64,000 bases of DNA. Source: Phycisphaerales bacterium (GTDB taxonomy: Bacteria; Planctomycetota; Phycisphaerae; Phycisphaerales; UBA1924). The translations under genes were made by a program, and so were the position numbers. The stretch lies in NCBI GenBank assembly GCA_020427395.1, contig JAGQON010000001.1, positions 151,812 to 215,811 of the forward strand. Direction: 5' to 3'. The notes beneath the pieces were generated by a model, which did no database searches, was not told where the DNA came from, and saw only the letters and a list, made by a program, of their open reading frames with translations. Positions 1-6,704 of this stretch are shown in pieces. Position 1 is the first letter of the stretch. The number at the start of each line of letters is the position of its first letter.

Positions 1-842
1 CCGTCGATCTTGCCCACCCACGCCAGCTCACCCATGGTGCCGGTCGTGAAGCACTCGTCGGCGTTGTACACATGCGTCATCGAGATGTCCCGCTCGACGC
101 AAGGAATGTCGTTCTCGAAGCACAGGTCCATGATCACCTGACGGGTAATCCCTTCCGGGCACGCGGCCGTCGTCGAGGTCTGGACCACCGGCGTGTCGTC
201 GCCCGCGTGGGCCGGGTACGGGGACACGATAAAGACATGCGTCGCGTTGCCCTCCGCGAGGAAGCCGCGCTGATCGAGCATCAGCGCATCGTCGGCCCCG
301 TTGGCGTTCGCCTCGATCTTGGCCATGATGGACTGGATGAGGTTGTTGTGATGGATATTGGGGTCCATCATGTCCGGTGCAAACCGGCGGATGCTGCTGG
401 TGCACAGCGTCAGCCCGTGCGATCCCTCCGCGTCGCGGTACACCGGCGGCTTGTGCTCCGCGAGCACGATGAGTGTCGGCCCGGACTGATTGAGGCGAGG
501 GTCCATCCCCGAGGTGATCTTGGTGCCGCGTGAGAGCGTGATGCGGATGTGCACCCCGTCGTGCATGTCGTTGGCCGCAAGCGTCTTCTTGATCTCCTCG
601 ACCAGCTCATCACGCGTCGGGATCTGTGTGAATGCCAGCGCCTTGGCGCTGCGGCGCAGACGCTCCAAATGCTCATCGAGCTTGAAGATGGTCCCGTCGT
701 AGACCCGCAACCCCTCCCAGACCCCGTCGCCGCCCTGCACCAGCGAGTCGAAGGGTGAGATCCCCGCCTGATCACGGTGGATCAGCTGCCCGTTGATGTT
801 GACCTTGATGTCCCGGTTCTTCTCGTTGAACTTCTGCTGCAT
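1..842 (-). CDS. Class IV aminotransferase-like protein lacking the PLP lysine (3' end outside window)
   Basis: At least 280 residues of a fold-type IV (branched-chain / D-amino acid aminotransferase-like) protein are visible; the C-terminus lies beyond base 1. Family features seen are DQAGISPFDSLVQGGDGVWE near the N-terminus, AKIEANANGADDALMLD, AEGNATHVFIV and CPEGITRQVIMDL. In this family the PLP lysine sits eleven residues before the conserved AK of the AKxEA helix. Here that position (codon 351-353) is histidine, in NIHHNNLIQSIMAKIEA. Classical transamination is therefore doubtful. The start ATG lies 3 bp after the stop of the sulfotransferase-like gene, so the two are translated together. 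Plant BCAT-like proteins fuse these same two domains (from memory). Family is secure; activity is unknown. Confidence 0.85.
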   Translation of the reverse strand, partial: MQQKFNEKNRDIKVNINGQLIHRDQAGISPFDSLVQGGDGVWEGLRVYDGTIFKLDEHLERLRRSAKALAFTQIPTRDELVEEIKKTLAANDMHDGVHIRITLSRGTKITSGMDPRLNQSGPTLIVLAEHKPPVYRDAEGSHGLTLCTSSIRRFAPDMMDPNIHHNNLIQSIMAKIEANANGADDALMLDQRGFLAEGNATHVFIVSPYPAHAGDDTPVVQTSTTAACPEGITRQVIMDLCFENDIPCVERDISMTHVYNADECFTTGTMGELAWVGKID

Positions 843-845
843 GCG

Positions 846-1589
846 TTACGACTCCAGATTGACTTTGTGCGCCGCGAGTTGCTCGCACAGCGCGATGCAT
901 TCATCGAGCACCCCGAGCAACCGCTCTGGGACGCGTTCGTTCTTCTCTTCAAACGGTGCGAAGCCCGTCGACCGGTACACGCTCGCGTACCAGTGGGGGC
1001 CCCAGACGCCGTCCTCGTCCCGCTCGCCGGGTGCCCAGGACAGCATCGAATCGTCGAACGGGACACCGACCCGCTCGCACACCTGCGCAAGCATCCTCGA
1101 CGGGTCCATGAGCACATCCCGCGAATCGATCACTACCGGCGTCTTGCCGGTTTCCTTCCGCAGCCACTCGAACAACTCGACCTGTTGCGGGAGTCCAAGG
1201 TCCCTCGGCGTCGGGTTGTCGATGACCTTGATAAAGCTCGTGATCATGGCCACCGGGTCGCGGATGAGGAAACAGTTGCTGAGCGAGGCGATCCAGTCCC
1301 AACTTATTCCCACCGTCAGGTGATGGGCCATGTGCTTCTGATACCACACCCGCTTCCCGTTCGGGATCGGTCCTGTCAACTGATCCGCTACCTTGTGCCA
1401 ATCGGTCGGCTGCGACCGCATGACTTCGTCATACGCCGGGTGCTCGCGCCGCTTTGATTCGCTGATCACGCTCAGGTAGTGCGCATACAGCGGCTCGTCA
1501 CTCACAAAGCAATCGCTCCGCGAGCCCCAGCTCCGCATCAACGCAGTCGAGATATTGCGTGGCCCGGACCACATCGCGATCCGTGTCAT
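846..1589 (-). CDS. Sulfotransferase-like P-loop protein
   Basis: 247 residues. The N-terminus has a sulfotransferase-type nucleotide loop, AMWSGPRNISTALMRSWGSR, followed by VSDEPLY and, mid-protein, FLIRDPVAMITSF, which resembles the 3'-phosphate-binding segment of PAPS-dependent enzymes. The ATG at 1589 overlaps the stop of the upstream membrane-protein gene (ATGA), which decides the start; the longer open frame upstream only shadows that gene. The next gene downstream is the lysine-less aminotransferase-like protein, 3 bp away. The pair matches the domain order of plant BCAT-like fusion proteins. Substrate and true sulfotransferase activity are unknown. It may instead be a nucleotide-binding partner of the downstream protein. 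Confidence 0.8.
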   Translation of the reverse strand: MTRIAMWSGPRNISTALMRSWGSRSDCFVSDEPLYAHYLSVISESKRREHPAYDEVMRSQPTDWHKVADQLTGPIPNGKRVWYQKHMAHHLTVGISWDWIASLSNCFLIRDPVAMITSFIKVIDNPTPRDLGLPQQVELFEWLRKETGKTPVVIDSRDVLMDPSRMLAQVCERVGVPFDDSMLSWAPGERDEDGVWGPHWYASVYRSTGFAPFEEKNERVPERLLGVLDECIALCEQLAAHKVNLES

Positions 1590-2314
1590 GACTCGATCTC
1601 CCGCAGGGCCGTGGCGATGCGGCTTGCCTGCCAGGCGCCGAACACGGGGAGCAGCGAGCACAAACCGACCCCGATCCCGACGACGCCCAGCCACGCGGGG
1701 AGGTCCGCACGGGGAACAAAGGATACAGCATGCCACGCCGTATACATCGCGATCCCCAGAACACCAATAAAGAGCACCCAAGCCCCGAGCCAGGCTTTGC
1801 CAAGCCATCGCCAGCCGCCGCACACGGTGAGCAGCAATCCACAGAAAGACCACGCGAACAGCCCGGCCCCGACCCCGGCATAAACCGTCCCATTCCAGTG
1901 CTTCTCGAGGAACGCGGGCACGCCCGAGTCATCCGGGAGCCACGCCTCGGTTTGGGTACCGACAGGAAGCCGCTCGACGATGCCGCGCGGGTCGCGCTGT
2001 GCCTCAGGGTCGCCAATCGGAAAGTACCGGTCTGAGGACAGTTCAACACCATCGCGAGCATACACGAACTCGATCTGCGCAACTTGCTCTGTGTGTTTCC
2101 CGCCAGTGTTGACCTGAACAAGCTCGGATTTGGTAATCGTCGCCGTGACACGCTCGGTGGCCGCATTGCTCTGGGCCTGCTCGATGGCCGAACGCAGACT
2201 CAGCACGAGCATGAGCGTCCCAATCACCAGGAACGGCAGGCATACCACAGCAACAGGGGCGAACAAGCAGCCCGCCCGGATCTCACTGATATCTTCGAGC
2301 CGTTTCCGATCCAT
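1586..2314 (-). CDS. DUF3592-like membrane protein
   Basis: 242 residues. One membrane segment lies near residues 18-40 (PVAVVCLPFLVIGTLMLVLS). An extracytoplasmic domain of about 110 residues follows, with an RVTATITKSELVQV strand pattern and YFPIGDPEAQ, then three hydrophobic segments. This arrangement, an N-terminal helix, a soluble beta domain and C-terminal helices, is that of DUF3592-type proteins, whose function is unknown. It begins 27 bp after the MFS transporter gene and overlaps the sulfotransferase-like gene by 4 bp, so it is the second gene of a four-gene operon. The family assignment rests on pattern only. Confidence 0.65.
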   Translation of the reverse strand: MDRKRLEDISEIRAGCLFAPVAVVCLPFLVIGTLMLVLSLRSAIEQAQSNAATERVTATITKSELVQVNTGGKHTEQVAQIEFVYARDGVELSSDRYFPIGDPEAQRDPRGIVERLPVGTQTEAWLPDDSGVPAFLEKHWNGTVYAGVGAGLFAWSFCGLLLTVCGGWRWLGKAWLGAWVLFIGVLGIAMYTAWHAVSFVPRADLPAWLGVVGIGVGLCSLLPVFGAWQASRIATALREIES

Positions 2315-2341
2315 GCCGCCAAGTGTATCACACGCTTGAGC

Positions 2342-3757
2342 TCACTTGGCCGCGGAATCCATGTCGTCGATCGAAGACACCACCGGACGATCGATGCCGC
2401 CGAACTGGGGTCGGATGCCCATCGTGCGGAAGATGATCGGCGTGATCCGCTTGATCTCGGGCATGTGCACCCGGACGAGCAGGATCAACGTGCCCACACG
2501 AAGCACCGCGCTGGTCAGGAACAGCGTGTAATAGGCGTTGGTCCCCTCACCCATCAGGCGGAAGATCAGCGCGCCCGTGCTGGCTCCGACCACCATCATG
2601 CCGGCATTCAGAGCCGTCTGCGTGGTCAGCACGCTCGTCCGCTCACGCGAGGGGATTGACTCGAGCAGCAGCAGCATCGTGGCCATCTCGTAGCACGCCC
2701 ACATCACGCCCGAGGTGAACTGCACGAAGATCAGAAACCACGGCGAGGGCGAGATCACCCACACCGCGCTCATCGGGATGATCCCCAAGCCACCGATCCA
2801 CAGCAGCTTGGCCGGGCCGTGCTTCTTGGCGAAGCGCCCGATGACAGGCATCGCCACCACACGCCCAACAAACGAGCAGCACAGCAGCCCTGCGTAAACC
2901 AAGTAATCGAACCCCAGCCCCTTGAGCATATAAGGCGTAAAGAACGGCCCCGAGACCTGCACGCACGCCGTCACGCCCAACATGTAGAGGATCAGACGCC
3001 CACCCGAGACCGCCTGAGGACCACGCAGGAATGTCCGAATCGGCACATGACGCTGCCCCGCCGGCAGCGGCTCGGGCTCACTCACGCGTGTGTGGCACCA
3101 GGTCGATGCCAGGCGCGCAACGCCCGCGATCGTAAAGAGCACAGCGAACACCAGCAGATACGAGCCGCTCCCGTCCTCGTCGATCAGGTGCTTGCGTCCA
3201 AAGTACAGCATCAGACCCGCACCGATCAGCGAGAGCATCAGCACCGCCTGCGCTCGGCGTGTACGCCCGGAAAAGTACTTCGCCCGTACCTGCCTCGGTA
3301 CCACCGTACCGATCCAGGTGTTCCACGCCGGCCCACCGCCAAGATTGAACGCCCAGTACAGACTCACCATCACGAAAATCAGCCAGCTGGGCATGTGACC
3401 GATCAACGCCGCGATGATCATCGGGATGAAGCTCAGCGCCTGGAGACCCGCCGCCAGAACCACCCAACGCTTGTGCGAGCCCATCGCCCGCACCGCGTAA
3501 GGCCCGGCCAGCTGCAACAGCGCCCCCGCGAGCAGCGGCACCGAGCCCAGCAGCCCCGCCAGCGTCTCGCCCATCCCAACCGCCAGCGCGAAGGCGACAA
3601 AGTAGGACTCGCCGCACCCGACCATGACCGAGAACAGCATCGCGTCACGCGTGCTGTACCGCAGATCCTTGCGGACCTGCTCGGTCGATCTCGTTTCTGT
3701 GCCCATCAACGCGTCCATCACACCTTCATCGACCGTTTGCCCCGATTGCTTGGGCAT
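2342..3757 (-). CDS. MFS transporter
   Basis: 471 residues with about 12 hydrophobic segments, and a cytoplasmic loop between helices 2 and 3 (VRAMGSHKRWV) in the position of the MFS signature. The N-terminal 45 residues are hydrophilic. Start MPKQSGQ at 3757 was chosen because upstream codons run into the divergent esterase gene, whose ATG is only 16 bp away; both mRNAs would be almost leaderless. It is the first gene of the operon with the DUF3592-like, sulfotransferase-like and aminotransferase-like genes, so it may carry the substrate or product of that pathway. The cargo cannot be read from the sequence. Confidence 0.85.
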   Translation of the reverse strand: MPKQSGQTVDEGVMDALMGTETRSTEQVRKDLRYSTRDAMLFSVMVGCGESYFVAFALAVGMGETLAGLLGSVPLLAGALLQLAGPYAVRAMGSHKRWVVLAAGLQALSFIPMIIAALIGHMPSWLIFVMVSLYWAFNLGGGPAWNTWIGTVVPRQVRAKYFSGRTRRAQAVLMLSLIGAGLMLYFGRKHLIDEDGSGSYLLVFAVLFTIAGVARLASTWCHTRVSEPEPLPAGQRHVPIRTFLRGPQAVSGGRLILYMLGVTACVQVSGPFFTPYMLKGLGFDYLVYAGLLCCSFVGRVVAMPVIGRFAKKHGPAKLLWIGGLGIIPMSAVWVISPSPWFLIFVQFTSGVMWACYEMATMLLLLESIPSRERTSVLTTQTALNAGMMVVGASTGALIFRLMGEGTNAYYTLFLTSAVLRVGTLILLVRVHMPEIKRITPIIFRTMGIRPQFGGIDRPVVSSIDDMDSAAK

Positions 3758-3773
3758 GGTATACCCTTCTCTC

Positions 3774-4595
3774 ATGCACAGAGCACTTCTCACCGCCCTC
3801 GTCATGATCTCTCTGCTCGCAACCTGTACGCGGGGCAATCCACCTACAACGCCGCAGCTGCCAGAAGCCATGCCCGACCTGCCCGCCCTCCGTATCTACG
3901 ACCTGTCCACCAGGATTGACGGTCAGCAGTACGCCTGCAAGGTGATGGTCAACGAGTCCGCCACCATCGGCGGGCAAGCCCTGCTCTTCCTTCACGGCGC
4001 GGGTGAGTGCGGAACCGACGGCGTGCGTCAGCTCCATGTCGGGCTGCCGCGTTACGCCATGCAGCGACCCGATCGCTGGCCATTCGTCATCATCGCACCT
4101 CAAAAGCCCACCGTGAACTCCGAATGGGAGGATCACGACAAGGCCGTCATGGCCCTGCTCGACAAAGCCGCTGAGATGGGGCTCATCGACCCCGACCGCC
4201 TCGCCATCACCGGGCTCTCGCAGGGCGGGCACGGCACCATCGCCATCGCCGGGTTGCACCCCGAACGCTTCAAGGCCGCCGCACCGGTATGCCCCTATGT
4301 CCGTCCAGTGTTCGACCGCGAGCGAGAGCGGATCCAGCGTGAACCCGCTGCTGCCGACAACCCCGATATCATCGCCGCCGCCGAGAAGATCAGGGGCATC
4401 CCCGTCTGGCTGCACCACGGCGATGCCGATAGCGTCGTCCCGGTCAGCGAGTCGCGGGCGCTCTTCGGAGCGCTTCGTGCCCTCAACGCCGAGCCGCGCT
4501 TCAGCGAGTACCCCGATGTCGACCACAACTCGTGGGACAACGCCTATGTCGATCGCGATTTCAGCGAGTGGTTACTTCATCATCTGGGTGAGTGA
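3774..4595 (+). CDS. Exported alpha/beta-hydrolase (esterase/phospholipase type)
   Basis: 273 residues. An N-terminal hydrophobic segment (ALLTALVMISLLATC) marks an exported protein, perhaps lipidated at LATC, although Thr before Cys is unusual for a lipobox. The hydrolase part shows LLFLHGAGE (oxyanion loop), GLSQGGHG (nucleophile elbow with Ser), HHGDADSVVP (acid residue) and PDVDHNSWD (His). This resembles predicted peptidase/esterase families that act on acyl or carbohydrate esters. It is transcribed away from the MFS operon with 16 bp between the two start codons and has no co-directional partner. A second ATG in another frame at 3756 was rejected because it gives no signal peptide. Confidence 0.85.
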   Translation: MHRALLTALVMISLLATCTRGNPPTTPQLPEAMPDLPALRIYDLSTRIDGQQYACKVMVNESATIGGQALLFLHGAGECGTDGVRQLHVGLPRYAMQRPDRWPFVIIAPQKPTVNSEWEDHDKAVMALLDKAAEMGLIDPDRLAITGLSQGGHGTIAIAGLHPERFKAAAPVCPYVRPVFDRERERIQREPAAADNPDIIAAAEKIRGIPVWLHHGDADSVVPVSESRALFGALRALNAEPRFSEYPDVDHNSWDNAYVDRDFSEWLLHHLGE

Positions 4596-4923
4596 TCGTG
4601 TTCGAAGTGACATTTGGACGGGCGTTTCATGCGAGCCATGACTCGGTTTTGTTGAGCACTGCCACATAAATCATGCGTATGTAAATCTGGCGTGTGGTAG
4701 AGAGGGAGTTGGGAAAATCTGTAAATAGATAAGGTGCAGTGGGATGCGCCTGTAGGCGGGGGTGGTGATGATTGAGTTTGTATGTCACGGGTTTGGCATT
4801 CAGTAACTCATATTTGTGGAAATAGGGGTATATGTATATATGATGTTGACAAGTTGAAATTAACTTGATAATCTGCATGCCACGCAGCCGCTGTGAGCTG
4901 TGATTTTTATAAAGGAGAAGCAA
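4596..4923. other. AT-rich gene-free stretch upstream of the dockerin lipoprotein
   Basis: 328 bases without a convincing gene. Base composition drops sharply compared with the flanking sequence, with many TA steps such as ggggtatatgtatatatga. The only feature I can support is a near-consensus promoter at 4846-4874. No tRNA, terminator with a T tract or recombinase site was recognised. The composition continues through the next two genes and ends at about 6660, which suggests an acquired segment. Confidence 0.5.
4846..4874 (+). promoter_or_regulatory. Sigma-70-type promoter for the dockerin lipoprotein operon
   Basis: TTGACA at 4846-4851 and TAATCT at 4869-4874 are separated by exactly 17 bp. 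The -35 matches consensus completely and the -10 at four of six positions. The start codon at 4924 follows about 50 bp later, preceded by a strong ribosome-binding site (AAAGGAG, 4911-4917). Confidence 0.65.
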
Positions 4924-6045
4924 ATGAGATGGATTTATCCACCGTCCACCGTCCACCGTCCATTGTGCCGAATGCCCCATCTAGTCATGCTTGCTTCAGC
5001 ATTGATGTTGTTCGTCATTGCTGGTTGCGCGAAAGAATGGCGAGAAGACGCAGATAGAACTTACCAGCAGCAGATGCAAGCGTGTAGGGAGTTTGGGTGC
5101 TCACAAGAGGAAATTGAGGCCATTAATAAGTGGTATCGAGATACCAAGTCCGCAATTTTGGCTTACGAGCTTGCTGAAAGCGCAGAAGATCGCAAGGCCG
5201 CGCGAAAAATCATACTTGATCTTCTGCCAAAAATTGAGATCAAAGTAGGAAACGAAGATTCGTCAGATTCAGAAAACATCCAAGGCGACGATGTTGAAGT
5301 AAGTATTGATCTGGTTGCTGCCGCAGACTTGGCAGCAATGCCATCCGAGGAATCGACGCCAGCGGGGCAAGATACTGTTGTGCAAAATTTGAGTGGGGCC
5401 GGTCGTCCGGTTTTGCTCGATGATGGCTTATTCTTTATTAATGGATACTTTTCTCGTACATATGAGGGTTTGTTAAGCAGCGACGTTGCGGCAACATGGG
5501 CGGTTTCTGGTCGCCTCAAGCTTGGAGACGCCCAGTCGCAGCCGAACGGGAGCACTCGCTATCCAGTTCTGAGTGGTTCATTTGATGGGGATCCGGTGCA
5601 ACTGGACGATCAAATTCCTATGCTTCAGGCGTTCCTTGATACTTCAGTTGACAGATATATCGAAGTCGGTGTCGATGGAGATATATTTGCCTATGTACGA
5701 TTTCGGGTAGAAACAGGATATGAGAATATTAATGGCGATACAGAGTTTGGCGGTGCGTTTTTCTATCGCCTAAGCATGCCTGCCCAGCAGCTTGGTCAGG
5801 GCTATCGTTTGGAAACAGATGGCGTTACTGCTGGTAGTACAGTTTTCCCTATGCGTTCATACCCAGTTGCGGACTGGAATCAGGATGGATTGTTGGACGA
5901 GCAAGATTTGGCCTCGTATCTTGTGAGTTATGGGGGATTCGACCCGACTACAGATTTGAACGGCGATGGTCTGGTAACGAGTGATGATTTGACCCTGTTC
6001 GAGGATTATCATTCCAGAAGTATGGTGGGCTCAGATGGTCAATAA
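4924..6045 (+). CDS. Dockerin-type lipoprotein with heptamer repeat in its first codons
   Basis: 373 residues. Start 4924 follows AAAGGAG at 6 bp spacing. Residues 17-35 form a lipoprotein signal ending in VIAGC. Residues 36-105 are charged and helical, the middle 230 residues look like a beta domain of unknown function, and the C-terminus carries paired EF-hand-like loops (DWNQDGLLDEQDL and DLNGDGLVTSDDL) of the dockerin type I pattern. Bases 4938-4962 are 3.6 copies of the 7-mer TCCACCG, lying between the start codon and the signal core. A second in-frame ATG (4972) follows the repeat but lacks a ribosome-binding site. The gene is AT-richer than its neighbours and overlaps the next by 11 bp. 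Confidence 0.75.
   Translation: MRWIYPPSTVHRPLCRMPHLVMLASALMLFVIAGCAKEWREDADRTYQQQMQACREFGCSQEEIEAINKWYRDTKSAILAYELAESAEDRKAARKIILDLLPKIEIKVGNEDSSDSENIQGDDVEVSIDLVAAADLAAMPSEESTPAGQDTVVQNLSGAGRPVLLDDGLFFINGYFSRTYEGLLSSDVAATWAVSGRLKLGDAQSQPNGSTRYPVLSGSFDGDPVQLDDQIPMLQAFLDTSVDRYIEVGVDGDIFAYVRFRVETGYENINGDTEFGGAFFYRLSMPAQQLGQGYRLETDGVTAGSTVFPMRSYPVADWNQDGLLDEQDLASYLVSYGGFDPTTDLNGDGLVTSDDLTLFEDYHSRSMVGSDGQ
4938..4962 (+). repeat. Heptanucleotide tandem repeat (TCCACCG)x3.6 inside a coding start
   Basis: Three perfect TCCACCG units plus TCCA, located codons 5-13 after the ATG at 4924. Seven is not a multiple of three, so gain or loss of one unit would shift the frame ahead of the signal peptide. 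This is the arrangement of simple-sequence contingency loci. Confidence 0.8.
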
Positions 6046-6655
6046 GAAGTTCAGTTTGTCTTGCAGCAGAAACCAGTGGATCGCCACAGCGATTGTCTTG
6101 CTCATCGTTTCGATCTCAATCGGGGTGATATCGAGTGATGTTCGCGCAGGTTCAGCCGGGCTGAGAGACGCAACTCCTCCTGTAAAGACCGGGCAGTGGC
6201 ATCAAACGCTCAGAGATCGCCTGAAGACTGCTGAGGAACTCTATGACGAGACCCTCGAACTCAACATCAGCTATGAGTGCATCCTCGCGGTGTGCTCGAA
6301 GCGTGAGGGTGAGGAATGGGCGCAGTTGCGAGACGATCTGAGTCAAGGGCTATTTAAGCCGGTTGTCGATCTCTCGACTGATATCGCATTTGCTTGGAAC
6401 TTCATCTTGGAGAAGGTGCAGAACGGGGAAATCGATGAATCAAGTATCGAAGGGCTGCTGCAAACCGTAGATCTGAAGCTGAAAGAGTCTCGAGAGCGAG
6501 TTGCGCAGCTGACCACAACTCGCAATGAACTGCTTGTCAAGGCACAGGTTCTGCTTGGCAAAGACAAGGCCGAGGCAAGCAAGTCGCTTGACTGGGGGCA
6601 TCCCATTCGGGATCGACTCAAGAAAAAGACGGCTCAGGTTCTCGACGAGGATTAA
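6035..6655 (+). CDS. Membrane-anchored or exported helical protein of unknown function
   Basis: 206 residues. One hydrophobic segment (WIATAIVLLIVSISIGVISS, about residues 15-34) precedes a predominantly helical, charged domain. There are two cysteines in YECILAVC. A stretch near residues 135-170 (ESRERVAQLTTTRNELLVKA) looks coiled-coil. It overlaps the dockerin lipoprotein gene by 11 bp, shares its lower GC content and ends at a strong terminator, so the two form one two-gene unit. It may be signal-anchored or cleaved near SDVRAG. I do not recognise a family. Confidence 0.65.
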   Translation: MVNKKFSLSCSRNQWIATAIVLLIVSISIGVISSDVRAGSAGLRDATPPVKTGQWHQTLRDRLKTAEELYDETLELNISYECILAVCSKREGEEWAQLRDDLSQGLFKPVVDLSTDIAFAWNFILEKVQNGEIDESSIEGLLQTVDLKLKESRERVAQLTTTRNELLVKAQVLLGKDKAEASKSLDWGHPIRDRLKKKTAQVLDED

Positions 6656-6680
6656 TCGCCAACATCATCGAACGCGTACC

Positions 6681-6704
6681 AGGGGCACTTGTGCCCCTTT
6701 TTTT
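6681..6704 (+). terminator. Rho-independent terminator
   Basis: AGGGGCAC and GTGCCCCT form an 8-bp stem, followed by a run of seven or more T. It lies 25 bp after the stop of the preceding plus-strand gene. The last T residues overlap the stop codon of thrS on the other strand. Only the plus-strand orientation has a T tract. Confidence 0.85.
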
